From assembly GCA_964564305.1 (NCBI GenBank), contig CAZMAM010000042.1, positions 1 through 10,121 on the forward strand: DNA of 10,121 nucleotides, in the 5' to 3' direction. Position 1 is the stretch's first letter. Every line of letters begins with the position of its first letter. The translations under genes were made by a program, and so were the position numbers. This DNA comes from RGIG1959 sp964564305. Lineage in GTDB: Bacteria; Bacillota; Clostridia; Oscillospirales; Acutalibacteraceae. Under the pieces are notes generated by a model, which did not search any database, was not told the DNA's origin, and saw nothing but the letters and a program-made list of their open reading frames with translations. Positions 1 to 8,283 of the stretch are shown here, in pieces.

Positions 1-26
1 CCTGAAGGTTGCCCTTTTGGCTTTTT
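1..26 (+). terminator. Probable rho-independent terminator, cut by the window edge
   Basis: Bases 1-8 can pair with 13-20 around a TTGC loop. Six Watson-Crick pairs, one G-T pair and one T-T mismatch form the stem, and a CTTTTT run follows at 21-26. This is the usual shape of an intrinsic terminator, and the stem may extend beyond the left edge. It probably ends the transcript of an unseen upstream gene, or acts as a partial terminator inside the polysaccharide locus. No strong promoter is visible between it and the first gene. Confidence 0.5.
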
Positions 27-71
27 CAATTTACACCATTATACATCCTTAATCTAAAAAGGAGAAGATAA

Positions 72-1229
72 GTGAAAATTGGAATCATTACGGAATTTAC
101 TTTTTCCGGTTTGAATTATGGGAATAATCTGCAAACGTACGCATTGTATCATACTATCAGGAAAGCTATCCCTGAATGTCAGGTAAATGTGTTGTTATTT
201 AGCAGATTTCCAAAAAAGAAATGCTATTATTCCGCTGTACTAGCAAAAAAATGTTATAAAATAATTCGGAATGTATTGAAACAAAACAAAATTTATGAAG
301 ATTTTTCGGCTTTGACGGGACGAAAAGAATCATTCAAAAAATTTCATTTTCAAATAAGCGGTATGACTTTTGACGATACAACTTGGGAAGTGTTGCAGTC
401 ATCCGATTATGATATGTTTATTGTGGGATCAGATATTGTATGGGCCCAGGATTTATATGGTATTAATCAAATTAAATTTCTTGATTTTCCCAATACCGAT
501 CATACACGAAAGATAGCTTATGCGGCTTCATTTGGGCGGGATTGGATTCCATCACGCTACACGGGATATATAAAAAAATGCCTAGAACAATTTGACGCTA
601 TATCAGTTCGCGAAAAATCGAGTATAAAACTACTGGAATCCATCGGGATTTATAATGCTGTTCATACATTAGATCCGACTTTGTTGTATTCAAAAGAAGA
701 GTGGATATCAATTGAAAAAAAGCCCGAAGAAAAAACATTGGCACCATTAAATGGGGAATTTTTATTTGCATATATTTTAGGTAGCGGCGAAAAGCAGCGT
801 AGTGAGATTGAACGGATATGTCAGGCAAATAAGTTATGTTTGGTAACTATTCCATATGCGGCCGGAGTAAGCAAGGTAAACGCTGATGATGAATTCGGCG
901 ATATACAATTATGGAATTGTTCTCCGCAAGAATGGATATGGCTCATTCACCACGCCAAATATGTGCTTACCGACAGCTTTCATGGAATAGCTTTTTCCAC
1001 TATTTTTGAGAAGAAATTTTTAGCAATTAACCGAAATTCTCGCAAAAATATAAATAATCGAATCATAGATTATTTGGATACTATAAGTCAAACGGATAAA
1101 TTCGTTACCTTGACAAGTGACATTGATTTATGTGATTTTCAATGGAATTATGAAGAGATTAGTAGAATTTTAGAAGAGAAACGTGAATTTTCACGCTGTT
1201 TTCTTCAAAATGTATTTCATAAAGTATGA
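72..1229 (+). CDS. Polysaccharide pyruvyl transferase family protein
   Basis: This 385-residue cytoplasmic protein resembles the polysaccharide pyruvyl transferase family (CsaB/WcaK/EpsO-like), members of which move a pyruvyl group from phosphoenolpyruvate to a sugar as a ketal. Visible family signatures, in order, are an N-terminal NYGNNLQTYAL segment (15-25), VGSDIVW (118-124), YAASFG (150-155), SVREKS (178-183), DPTLL (201-205) and the C-terminal TDSFHG (300-305). The length is normal. The start is GTG at 72, preceded by AAAGGAGA with about 7 nt spacing. It leads the visible run of polysaccharide genes, and a 91-nt gap separates it from the next. Its coding sequence is visibly more AT-rich than the genes that follow, so it may have a separate origin. 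Some family members have roles other than pyruvylation, so the exact substrate is unknown. Confidence 0.88.
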   Translation: MKIGIITEFTFSGLNYGNNLQTYALYHTIRKAIPECQVNVLLFSRFPKKKCYYSAVLAKKCYKIIRNVLKQNKIYEDFSALTGRKESFKKFHFQISGMTFDDTTWEVLQSSDYDMFIVGSDIVWAQDLYGINQIKFLDFPNTDHTRKIAYAASFGRDWIPSRYTGYIKKCLEQFDAISVREKSSIKLLESIGIYNAVHTLDPTLLYSKEEWISIEKKPEEKTLAPLNGEFLFAYILGSGEKQRSEIERICQANKLCLVTIPYAAGVSKVNADDEFGDIQLWNCSPQEWIWLIHHAKYVLTDSFHGIAFSTIFEKKFLAINRNSRKNINNRIIDYLDTISQTDKFVTLTSDIDLCDFQWNYEEISRILEEKREFSRCFLQNVFHKV

Positions 1230-1320
1230 ATTTGATTTCAAAAACAGATAAATTGAAAGCATAATCATACACTGATATTGCCGATAAAATAGCGCTCGAT
1301 TGGAGCGGGAGAGATGAGTT

Positions 1321-2391
1321 TTGACACAAAATCGAGAAAATAATTATGACCTGCTGCGCATCGTCAGCACGATAGCTGTGATATCCATTCATGTGAGTGC
1401 ATATTGGCTGACAGCGAATACGGATGTTGAAATATTTGGTGAATTGTATCATGCCCATTTGTTTTCTACCTGCTTATGGAATGTGTTATCGCGATTTGCT
1501 GTCCCATGTTTTATGATGCTCTCGGGTGCTCTGCTTCTTTCCGATGAGCGCAATGCGGAATATGCCTATTTTTATAAAAAACAGTTCAAACGGATTGGCA
1601 TTCCCACATTGGTTTTTATCGCACTATACTTGATATTCGATTTGATGAAAGAGGTGGTGTCTTTCAGTAAAAACCATGTAGCATCTGAATTTTTGCAGCC
1701 GGTTATCACCATGCTATGCGGAGATAATCACCTGTGGTATTTATATTCTATGGCAGGAGTATACGTGCTGGCTCCGATCATCATACGAGTCAAGAGGGAT
1801 ATAGGGGAGAAGAAATTCGCTATTGCGACGGGGATATTTCTCGTTCTTGCTTCTATCGGTTACGAAACGAGTTCCCATTGGCTTATGTGGGACATCGGAT
1901 TTCAGTTCCGTTTTGTAGGATACTTTATGGCGGGATACGTGATTCGCCGGATACTTCGCGGAAGGAAAAACAATATTGCAGGCTCGGCACTTATTCTGGC
2001 GGGGGGGGGTATAGAATGCCTAATTGCCTATATACGTGCCTGTCAAGAGGCGGCCGGCATCAATGCAGACGCATTGCCGTATAAAATCGTTTCTCCCCTT
2101 TGCCCATGGATCGTAGTGTCTGCCCTTTGTGTTTTTGTCGGATTTACTTTGCTGAATTGCAAGGTAAATTGTGCAAGATTGGCCAAACATACATTTATGA
2201 TTTATTTGGTTCATGCCGGGATCTGGGATATCCTTTTTCAAATCGTCAAAGCAATGTTTGGTACACAAGGTGATAGCCGTATCCTGATTCCGATTTCGGT
2301 GGCGACAGTGTTTGGACTTTCGCTTGCTTTTTCGGTTTGCCTCCATTTTGTCAGAGATAAACTATTGCGAAGAAACATTCGTCGACACTGA
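1321..2391 (+). CDS. Acyltransferase 3 family membrane protein
   Basis: This 356-residue integral membrane protein belongs to the acyltransferase-3 (OafA/WecH-like) family, which transfers acetyl or other acyl groups to sugars of surface polysaccharides. The N-terminus carries the family Arg-x10-His signature (R13, H24) at the start of the first membrane helix. About ten hydrophobic segments follow, including one at 164-180, and a YFMAGY stretch lies near 201-206. The start is TTG at 1321 with GGGAG at 1307-1311. The ATG at 1314 is in another frame and stops after nine codons. A run of nine G at 2001-2009 encodes Ala-Gly-Gly-Gly. A one-base slip there would shift the frame, so the gene may be switchable. 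The acyl donor and target sugar cannot be told from sequence. Confidence 0.88.
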   Translation: MTQNRENNYDLLRIVSTIAVISIHVSAYWLTANTDVEIFGELYHAHLFSTCLWNVLSRFAVPCFMMLSGALLLSDERNAEYAYFYKKQFKRIGIPTLVFIALYLIFDLMKEVVSFSKNHVASEFLQPVITMLCGDNHLWYLYSMAGVYVLAPIIIRVKRDIGEKKFAIATGIFLVLASIGYETSSHWLMWDIGFQFRFVGYFMAGYVIRRILRGRKNNIAGSALILAGGGIECLIAYIRACQEAAGINADALPYKIVSPLCPWIVVSALCVFVGFTLLNCKVNCARLAKHTFMIYLVHAGIWDILFQIVKAMFGTQGDSRILIPISVATVFGLSLAFSVCLHFVRDKLLRRNIRRH

Positions 2392-2429
2392 CCGTTTATT
2401 TTTTTAGGAGTAGAGGGGGTTGATTTAAA

Positions 2430-4190
2430 ATGTCAAACCATTATACCGGTGAAAAACATACACAAATTCTCATTGCGTTGTTAAAGGCGCATGGAATACG
2501 CAAAATCATCGCGAGCCCTGGGGCCACGAATATCACATTTATCGGAAGTGTGCAGAGTGATCCGTATTTTGAGATATACAGCTCGGTAGATGAACGTTCA
2601 GCTGCCTATATTGCCTGTGGCTTGGCAGCGGAAAGCGGAGAACCGGTTGCCTTGAGTTGCACGGGTGCCACTGCTTCGCGCAATTATGTTCCGGGTCTTA
2701 CTGAGGCGTATTACCGTCAACTTCCTGTGTTGGCGATTACCTCAACCCAGCATCTGGGCAGAGTAGGTCATTATGCACCGCAAGTCATTGACAGAAGTTC
2801 GCAGCTTGCGGATATGGTAAAAGTAAGTGTCACCGTTGACTGTGTACACTCTGCGGAAGACGAGTGGGCTTGCGCTGTAAATATCAATAAAGCTCTAATT
2901 GCTCTCAAAAGGAATGGAGGTGGACCCTCTCATATTAATTTGGTCACCACATATAGCAGAGATTTTTCCTGTGCCTCTTTGCCTGATGTAAAAACTATCT
3001 CGCATATTTCAAATGAACAACATATGCCTTCATTAGACCCATATAAACATATTGCCATTCTTGTCGGTGCGCATCGAAAGTGGACCGATGCATTAAACAG
3101 AGCAGTCAACGATTTCTGCGAGACTTACGATGCGGTGGTTATCACGAATCATGCCAGCAATTATACGGGTGAGTACGGATATAATCCAGCTCTTATCACC
3201 AGTATGAAACAGTACACACCTGAAACACTGCTTGCCGACTTGGTGATATACATCGGTTCGGTTTCCCGATATATGTCGGGGATGAGAGAAAAGGCAATGT
3301 GGAGGGTGAATCCGGATGGCGAGATACGGGATATGGAAAAGAAGTTAACTCACGTGTTTGAGATGGAAGAAGAAACTTTTTTTCAGCACTACGTTGACAA
3401 AAGGCCATTGATCGGTAAACCGGGATATGCCAAAGCGTGGCAGGCGGAGTACAACCGAATCCTCGCTCAAATACCGGAATTGCCATTTTCCAATGTTTGG
3501 ATTGCCAAACAACTGAGTGCACTTCTGCCGGAAAATTCCGTATTTCATTTAGCAGGTTCTAATACCGCCAGAGCATGGAATTTTTTTCCGATTTCAAAAT
3601 CGGTTGAGTGTTATTCGAACGATGGGACGATGGGAATCGATGGCCAATTATCTGCGCTCATTGGTGAATCTCTTGCCAGTCCGAATCGGCTACATTTTGG
3701 GGTTGTCGGTGATTTAACCTTTTTTTACGACATGAATTCGCTGGGGAATCGTCATATCGGACATAATATGAGGCTGCTGATCGTTAATAATGGGAAGGGT
3801 GCAGAGTTTAAGTTATACATTCATCCGGCATATGAATTCGGCGCTGCAGGAGATCGATATATGGCGGCGGCTGGGCATTATGGCAATCAGTCGCCTGATC
3901 TCGTGCGCCAATTTGCTGAAGCCTTGGGGTATGAGTATCTGACTGCCTCAACCAAAGAGCAATTTATGCAACAGGTTAAACGCTTTACCACCCCCGAGCT
4001 CACCGAGAAATCGATGGTCTTTGAGGTTTTCACGGACAGTTCAGATGAGTCCGATGCCATTTACGTCATGAATCACATTGTGTCCACTGTTCAGGGAAAG
4101 GCATTGGAGTTGGCCAAAAATTTCATCAAAAATTTTGCAGGGGATAAAGGTGTAGCCACCGTGAAGAAATTATTGAACAATGGGAAATAA
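2430..4190 (+). CDS. MenD-like thiamine-diphosphate-dependent enzyme
   Basis: This 586-residue protein has the full-length architecture of TPP decarboxylases and carboligases: an N-terminal pyrimidine-binding domain, a central domain and a C-terminal diphosphate-binding domain. E55 in VDERSAAY (53-60) is at the place of the activating glutamate. GDLTF (427-431) and NN (453-454) form the GDG-x24-NN type cofactor motif, and YSNDG..GIDG (395-405) closely follows MenD. Residues that bind the isochorismate and 2-oxoglutarate carboxylates in MenD look changed: SPGAT replaces SPGSR at 29-33, and Asp replaces Arg in the YSNRG motif. No other menaquinone gene is near, so true SEPHCHC synthase activity is unlikely. 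A role in making a polysaccharide substituent from a 2-oxo acid is inferred. The start is ATG with GAGGGGG at 2413-2419, and a 14-nt gap leads to the next gene, which suggests co-expression. Confidence 0.85.
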   Translation: MSNHYTGEKHTQILIALLKAHGIRKIIASPGATNITFIGSVQSDPYFEIYSSVDERSAAYIACGLAAESGEPVALSCTGATASRNYVPGLTEAYYRQLPVLAITSTQHLGRVGHYAPQVIDRSSQLADMVKVSVTVDCVHSAEDEWACAVNINKALIALKRNGGGPSHINLVTTYSRDFSCASLPDVKTISHISNEQHMPSLDPYKHIAILVGAHRKWTDALNRAVNDFCETYDAVVITNHASNYTGEYGYNPALITSMKQYTPETLLADLVIYIGSVSRYMSGMREKAMWRVNPDGEIRDMEKKLTHVFEMEEETFFQHYVDKRPLIGKPGYAKAWQAEYNRILAQIPELPFSNVWIAKQLSALLPENSVFHLAGSNTARAWNFFPISKSVECYSNDGTMGIDGQLSALIGESLASPNRLHFGVVGDLTFFYDMNSLGNRHIGHNMRLLIVNNGKGAEFKLYIHPAYEFGAAGDRYMAAAGHYGNQSPDLVRQFAEALGYEYLTASTKEQFMQQVKRFTTPELTEKSMVFEVFTDSSDESDAIYVMNHIVSTVQGKALELAKNFIKNFAGDKGVATVKKLLNNGK

Positions 4191-4204
4191 GGGAGACCGC
4201 AAAA

Positions 4205-5506
4205 ATGCGAAATGAGATAATCATTGGGAAACCGTATTTGTCAGATCGGGGCGAATATGTGCGCCTCTGCGCGGATATGAAAAGGCCCGCCGGAGATTTT
4301 ACCTTTTGGTTTGAAGTGTCCCGGGAATATAAGGAGTATCTCTGTACAGAACGTTCCAACGCATTTGTCTTAGCGGTGCTGGAGTATGCAATGTACCTCG
4401 ACTGCGATATTCGCTGTGAAGGGCCTCTGGATGAGGCTCTTCATTACCAGTTAACCAGCTACAGCAACATTATACCGGATAACCTGGATTATCGTAACAG
4501 AATCACGATTAATGCTCCGTATGTATCAGAAACGCTTCCGAGTGCGGGCGCTGTTGGTACGGGGTTTTCCGCCGGGGTCGATTCGTTTTATTCCGTCTTA
4601 AAACACCTAGACCCGGAGGAAAGTTCCTTTAAGCTTACGCATTTGGTAATTGCAAATAACGGTGCGTTTACCTATGAGAAAAATGAGGTCTCGGAAAAAT
4701 ACTTTTTCGAACAGGTTCAAAAAACAATGCCCGCTGCCGAAGCACTTCATTTGCCGTTGATCAGCGTCAATACAAATTCGGGGGATATGATGGCAAATAT
4801 CCATGTGCCGGATCGCGGAGAGCTTCATATGTTCGGCAATTCGCCCATCAAGCTCGCAAGCACAATCTATGCGCTTCAAAAGTTATTTTCAGTTTACTAT
4901 ATCGCTTCGTCGCTTCAGCTCAAGGATTTTTCCTTTGGAAAATGCGACACTTATTCCACTCTTTTGTATTACACAAAATTGATTTCTACTCCGATGCTCA
5001 GTTTTTACGGCAGCGGTACAGAGGTCAACCGCATTCAAAAAGTAGAATACATTTGTCACAATAAAATTGCGCAGAAATACCTGACGGTAGGTATAGATCA
5101 CAAAGATTTCCGGAACAATAACAATAAGGTTGTCCGGACACTGTTTGAACTATATGCATTAGATATGTTGGATGCATTCCGCGAAGTCTTTGATATCGAT
5201 GGGTTTAAGAAACATTTGTCCAATCATTTAGGCTGGTATTTTGGCTCACATCATGAGTGGAAAACCGGTTTTCCACAGGAATCTATCAATATGTGCAAAA
5301 AAAATCACGTTCCTATTCCGATGACTGCATACATAAAATGTTTCCTGATATATAAGCCCCTTGACGCGATGAAATCTGTTCTGGGGAAAACGAAATGGGC
5401 GAGGAAAATATATTATAAGCTTCATATAGATATATTGCTAAAGGGGCGTGAACAGGCGGCGCGGGATCGAACTGAATATGAAAATCAGCGAAACTCGAAA
5501 GGATAA
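4205..5506 (+). CDS. PP-loop ATP-pyrophosphatase-like protein of a polysaccharide locus
   Basis: This 433-residue soluble protein carries GTGFSAGVDSFYS (118-130), a variant of the SGGxDS PP-loop of N-type ATP pyrophosphatases (QueC, TilS, asparagine-synthetase-like and LPS amidotransferase-like enzymes). These activate a carboxyl or carbonyl group by adenylation. About 110 residues without recognisable motifs precede the loop. A later stretch, RNNNNKVVRTLFELYAL (303-319), aligns by eye with the NCxxCxKCxRT segment that I recall from related proteins, but here the cysteines are gone. The start is ATG with GGGAG at 4191-4195. Its tight spacing after the TPP enzyme suggests the two act on one pathway, perhaps amidating or ligating the product. 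The exact reaction is unknown. An A8 run lies at 5297-5304. Confidence 0.75.
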   Translation: MRNEIIIGKPYLSDRGEYVRLCADMKRPAGDFTFWFEVSREYKEYLCTERSNAFVLAVLEYAMYLDCDIRCEGPLDEALHYQLTSYSNIIPDNLDYRNRITINAPYVSETLPSAGAVGTGFSAGVDSFYSVLKHLDPEESSFKLTHLVIANNGAFTYEKNEVSEKYFFEQVQKTMPAAEALHLPLISVNTNSGDMMANIHVPDRGELHMFGNSPIKLASTIYALQKLFSVYYIASSLQLKDFSFGKCDTYSTLLYYTKLISTPMLSFYGSGTEVNRIQKVEYICHNKIAQKYLTVGIDHKDFRNNNNKVVRTLFELYALDMLDAFREVFDIDGFKKHLSNHLGWYFGSHHEWKTGFPQESINMCKKNHVPIPMTAYIKCFLIYKPLDAMKSVLGKTKWARKIYYKLHIDILLKGREQAARDRTEYENQRNSKG

Positions 5507-5510
5507 AATG

Positions 5511-6983
5511 ATGTTCACCAAAATCCAGGAAAAATACCTGAACGCCCCCGCCCAAGTTCGGGCATCGTTCTGGTTTTTGATTTGTGCCTTCCTGCAAAGA
5601 GGCATATCCAGTATTACGACGCCTATTTTCACGCGTCTCATGACGACAGCGGAGTACGGTCAGTTCAGCGTATTTAATTCCTGGCTCGGAATTCTTACGA
5701 TTATTGTGACATTGAACCTTTCTCTTGGGGTGTGCGGTCAGGGACTGGTGAAGTTCGAAAACGAGAGGGACATCTTTGCTTCGTCACTTCAGGGTCTTAG
5801 TCTGACGCTGACGGTATTGTGGACGGTCATCTATCTACTTTTTCACAATTTTTGGAACCAGTTGTTTTCTCTGACAACGGTTCAAATGCTCGCGATGTTT
5901 GTGATGATGTGGGCATCGGCGGTATTCAATTTTTGGTCGGCGGAGCAGCGTGTTAAACTCAGTTACAAAAGATTGATTGCGATAACGATTTTTGTCACTG
6001 TGGCAAAGCCGGTTGTCGGTATAATCATGGTTGTTTGCGCAAGGGACAAGGTTACGGCCCGGATTTTAGGGCTTGCCCTTGTGGAGTTTCTTGCGTACAT
6101 TTGGTTGTTTTTTGCTCAAGTGAAGCGCGGGAAACGGTTTTTTGTAGGAAAATATTGGAAATACGCACTTGTGTTTAATATCCCGCTCATCCCGCATTAT
6201 CTCTCGCAAACCGTGCTTAACAGTGCGGACCGTATTATGATCAGCACCATGGTCGGCGAGGCGGAGGCGGGAATATACAGTGTCGCTTATTCAATTGCGC
6301 AGTTTATGACTTTGTTCAACACCGCTTTATTACAGACGGTTGGTCCTTGGATGTATCAAAAAATAAAAGACGAGCGAGCTGAGGATATACCAAAGGTAAC
6401 TTATCCGATCATTATCGCGGTTGCGGCAATAAACCTCTTACTGATAGCATTTGCGCCTGAGATTATGTTCGTTTTTGCGCCGCCGGAATATCATAATGCT
6501 ATTTATGTCATTCCGCCTATTGCCATGAGTGTTGTATTTATGTTTTCCTATGAGCTGTTTGCAAGATTTGAATTTTATTATGAAAAAACTGGGTATATCG
6601 CAGCGGCAACAGTGGGTGGAGCGGTACTGAACGTCTTGCTCAACTATATTTTCATTAAAATTTTTGGTTATTATGCCGCTGGTTACACAACCCTCGCCTG
6701 TTATATGATTTACTCTGCGTGTCACTATATTGCTATGCGAAAAATTTGTAATAAAGAGATGGGTGGAAAGACAGTCTATAACCTGAAAAAACTCCTTGCC
6801 ATTGCAACTGTCTTTATGGTGAGTGGCTTTGTTCTGCTGGCCACATACCGCTTTCCGCTGGTGCGGTACGGTTTGATCATCGCCTTCGTCGTGTTAATGG
6901 TGATCAAACGCAAATGGATACTCGATCTTGTAAAACAATTGATATCTGTGAGAAACGTGAAAGGAAAGGAACTGGATAAATGA
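5511..6983 (+). CDS. Wzx-type oligosaccharide flippase (MOP superfamily)
   Basis: This polytopic membrane protein of about 490 residues belongs to the polysaccharide export (Wzx/RfbX/SpoVB-like) branch of the MOP flippase superfamily. It would flip lipid-linked repeat units across the cytoplasmic membrane. The N-terminal part, with the sequence RGISSITTPIFTRLMTTAEYG at its core, is characteristic of the family's first helix and loop. Roughly twelve to fourteen hydrophobic segments follow, with a cytoplasm-like basic C-terminus. The frame is open back to a GTG at 5448, but that would overlap the previous gene by 59 bases. AAAGGA at 5498-5503 fits ATG 5511 (7 nt) better, with the adjacent ATG at 5508 as an alternative. 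The stop overlaps the next start as ATGA. It is the only transporter in the window. Confidence 0.88.
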   Translation: MFTKIQEKYLNAPAQVRASFWFLICAFLQRGISSITTPIFTRLMTTAEYGQFSVFNSWLGILTIIVTLNLSLGVCGQGLVKFENERDIFASSLQGLSLTLTVLWTVIYLLFHNFWNQLFSLTTVQMLAMFVMMWASAVFNFWSAEQRVKLSYKRLIAITIFVTVAKPVVGIIMVVCARDKVTARILGLALVEFLAYIWLFFAQVKRGKRFFVGKYWKYALVFNIPLIPHYLSQTVLNSADRIMISTMVGEAEAGIYSVAYSIAQFMTLFNTALLQTVGPWMYQKIKDERAEDIPKVTYPIIIAVAAINLLLIAFAPEIMFVFAPPEYHNAIYVIPPIAMSVVFMFSYELFARFEFYYEKTGYIAAATVGGAVLNVLLNYIFIKIFGYYAAGYTTLACYMIYSACHYIAMRKICNKEMGGKTVYNLKKLLAIATVFMVSGFVLLATYRFPLVRYGLIIAFVVLMVIKRKWILDLVKQLISVRNVKGKELDK

Positions 6984-8083
6984 AAATTCTGGTGTTTGGC
7001 GGTACGGGCGCCATGGGGGCGCCGCTTACGGAGCTTTTGGCGTCACGGGACGATGACGTTTTCGTAACCACCCGTAAGGCGCGGACCACCGCGCAGCCCA
7101 ACATCCGCTATATCGAGGGCAACGCCCACGGTATTTCTTTTGTTCGGAGGACTCTGCGCGATCGGTATGATGTACTGGTGGATTTTATGCAATACCGTTT
7201 GCCTGAACTCTCTGAACGCCTCGATCTGCTCCTCGATTCCGTCGGGCAGTATATCTTTATCAGTTCTTGTCGCGTGTTTGCCAAATCTGATGTCCCGATT
7301 ACTGAAGAAACGTCGCGTCTATTGGATGTTTGCGATGACAAGGAGTATCTGGCGACAGAGGAGTATGCGCTTGCCAAAGCGCGGGAGGAAAATCTGCTGT
7401 TTGCCTCGCCCCATAAAAACTGGACTATCGTCAGGCCTACAGTCACCTATAATTCCCGTCGGCTGCAGCTGGGTTGCTACGAACTTGAGGACTGGTTTCC
7501 GAGGGTGATCAAAGGACGTCCGATCGTTTTTTTTGACGATTTGGCAAATACATTTACATCCATGACCTACGGGGAAGATGTTGCCCAAGGAATTGCATAT
7601 CTTATTGGAAATAAAAAAGCTTTCGGAGAAGTGGTGAATATCGCCTCTCCGGAGTCAAAAACATGGTTGGAAATTTTGGAAATTTACAAAAAGGTGATAA
7701 AGAACTCATCTGGAGGAAAATATCAATTAAAAACCGTCATGCTTCCTCATGCTGAAGATTGCGAGACCATTTTAGGAAGAAAATGGCGGCTGAAATACAA
7801 CCGTTTGTATAATCGGCATTTCAATTCTTCTAAAATGGATTTGCTCAGCGACGGTAAAATGAGATATACTCCAATAGAAGACGGATTAAAGACCTGTTTG
7901 GATGAATTCTTTCATGAGGGCTGCAAATACGGTGGCTTGAGCGCAGCGAATGAAGCCTATATGGATAAAATTACGCACACGCATACAGGGCTCGGAGAGT
8001 TTTCCGATTGGAAACAAAAAGTTAAGTACCTTGTGGCACGGTATACGCCATATTTTACCTATCAAGGGATCAAGAACCGGTGA
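6980..8083 (+). CDS. NAD-dependent epimerase/dehydratase-like protein (extended SDR)
   Basis: This 367-residue protein has an N-terminal Rossmann fold with GGTGAMG (7-13, GxxGxxG), the nucleotide-binding signature of extended short-chain dehydrogenases. SSCRVF (95-100) supplies the catalytic serine region, and YALAK (129-133) fits the YxxxK catalytic pair. The C-terminal half, past about residue 200, is less typical but retains the GEVVNIASPES segment usual in NAD-dependent epimerases. It probably makes or modifies a nucleotide-sugar for the polysaccharide. The substrate is not evident, and isoflavone-reductase-like or chloroplast-type RNA-binding relatives share this fold. Its ATG overlaps the flippase stop (ATGA), with AAAGGA at 6965-6970. 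The first 120 bases are GC-rich compared with the rest, and a T8 run lies at 7527-7534. Confidence 0.85.
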   Translation: MKILVFGGTGAMGAPLTELLASRDDDVFVTTRKARTTAQPNIRYIEGNAHGISFVRRTLRDRYDVLVDFMQYRLPELSERLDLLLDSVGQYIFISSCRVFAKSDVPITEETSRLLDVCDDKEYLATEEYALAKAREENLLFASPHKNWTIVRPTVTYNSRRLQLGCYELEDWFPRVIKGRPIVFFDDLANTFTSMTYGEDVAQGIAYLIGNKKAFGEVVNIASPESKTWLEILEIYKKVIKNSSGGKYQLKTVMLPHAEDCETILGRKWRLKYNRLYNRHFNSSKMDLLSDGKMRYTPIEDGLKTCLDEFFHEGCKYGGLSAANEAYMDKITHTHTGLGEFSDWKQKVKYLVARYTPYFTYQGIKNR

Positions 8084-8283
8084 AAATAAACATATGCTAT
8101 ACAGGACAGACATTTGCTCCGAGGTAAAAACATTTTTGCAGAAAAGGCAAATCCTTAAAATGCCCTTATTGTATTTCAATCGCAGCGTTCGCTGTATTCA
8201 TGGTGAGCGGAATGGGAGATATGATTTTTGGGGACACATTCTATATGACAGGCGGCAGCGGAGCGATTACGCTCCACGGGTAA
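8080..8283 (+). pseudogene. Possible broken small operon gene after the epimerase
   Basis: A GTG at 8080 overlaps the epimerase-like gene's TGA (GTGA) and has AAGGG at 8064-8068 upstream, as expected for a translationally coupled next gene. It opens with MKINICYTGQTFAPR and then meets TAA at 8125-8127. The same frame stays open for 51 more codons to TAA at 8281, including a CPYC pair and a hydrophobic stretch (ISIAAFAVFMV). It could be the 5' remnant of a decayed gene, a gene with one nonsense change, or chance. I do not recognise a family. Confidence 0.25.

Noticed and set aside
17..45. Possible promoter in front of the first gene
   Set aside because: TTGGCT and TATACA at 17-bp spacing each match only four of six consensus bases and overlap the terminator.
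1734..2084. Plus-strand frame inside the acyltransferase gene that also crosses the G9 run
   Set aside because: It is a shadow frame with no membrane segments. It is relevant only as one product of a frame slip.
2430..4190. Calling the TPP enzyme menD
   Set aside because: The cofactor motifs fit, but the substrate-binding residues differ and no menaquinone genes are nearby.
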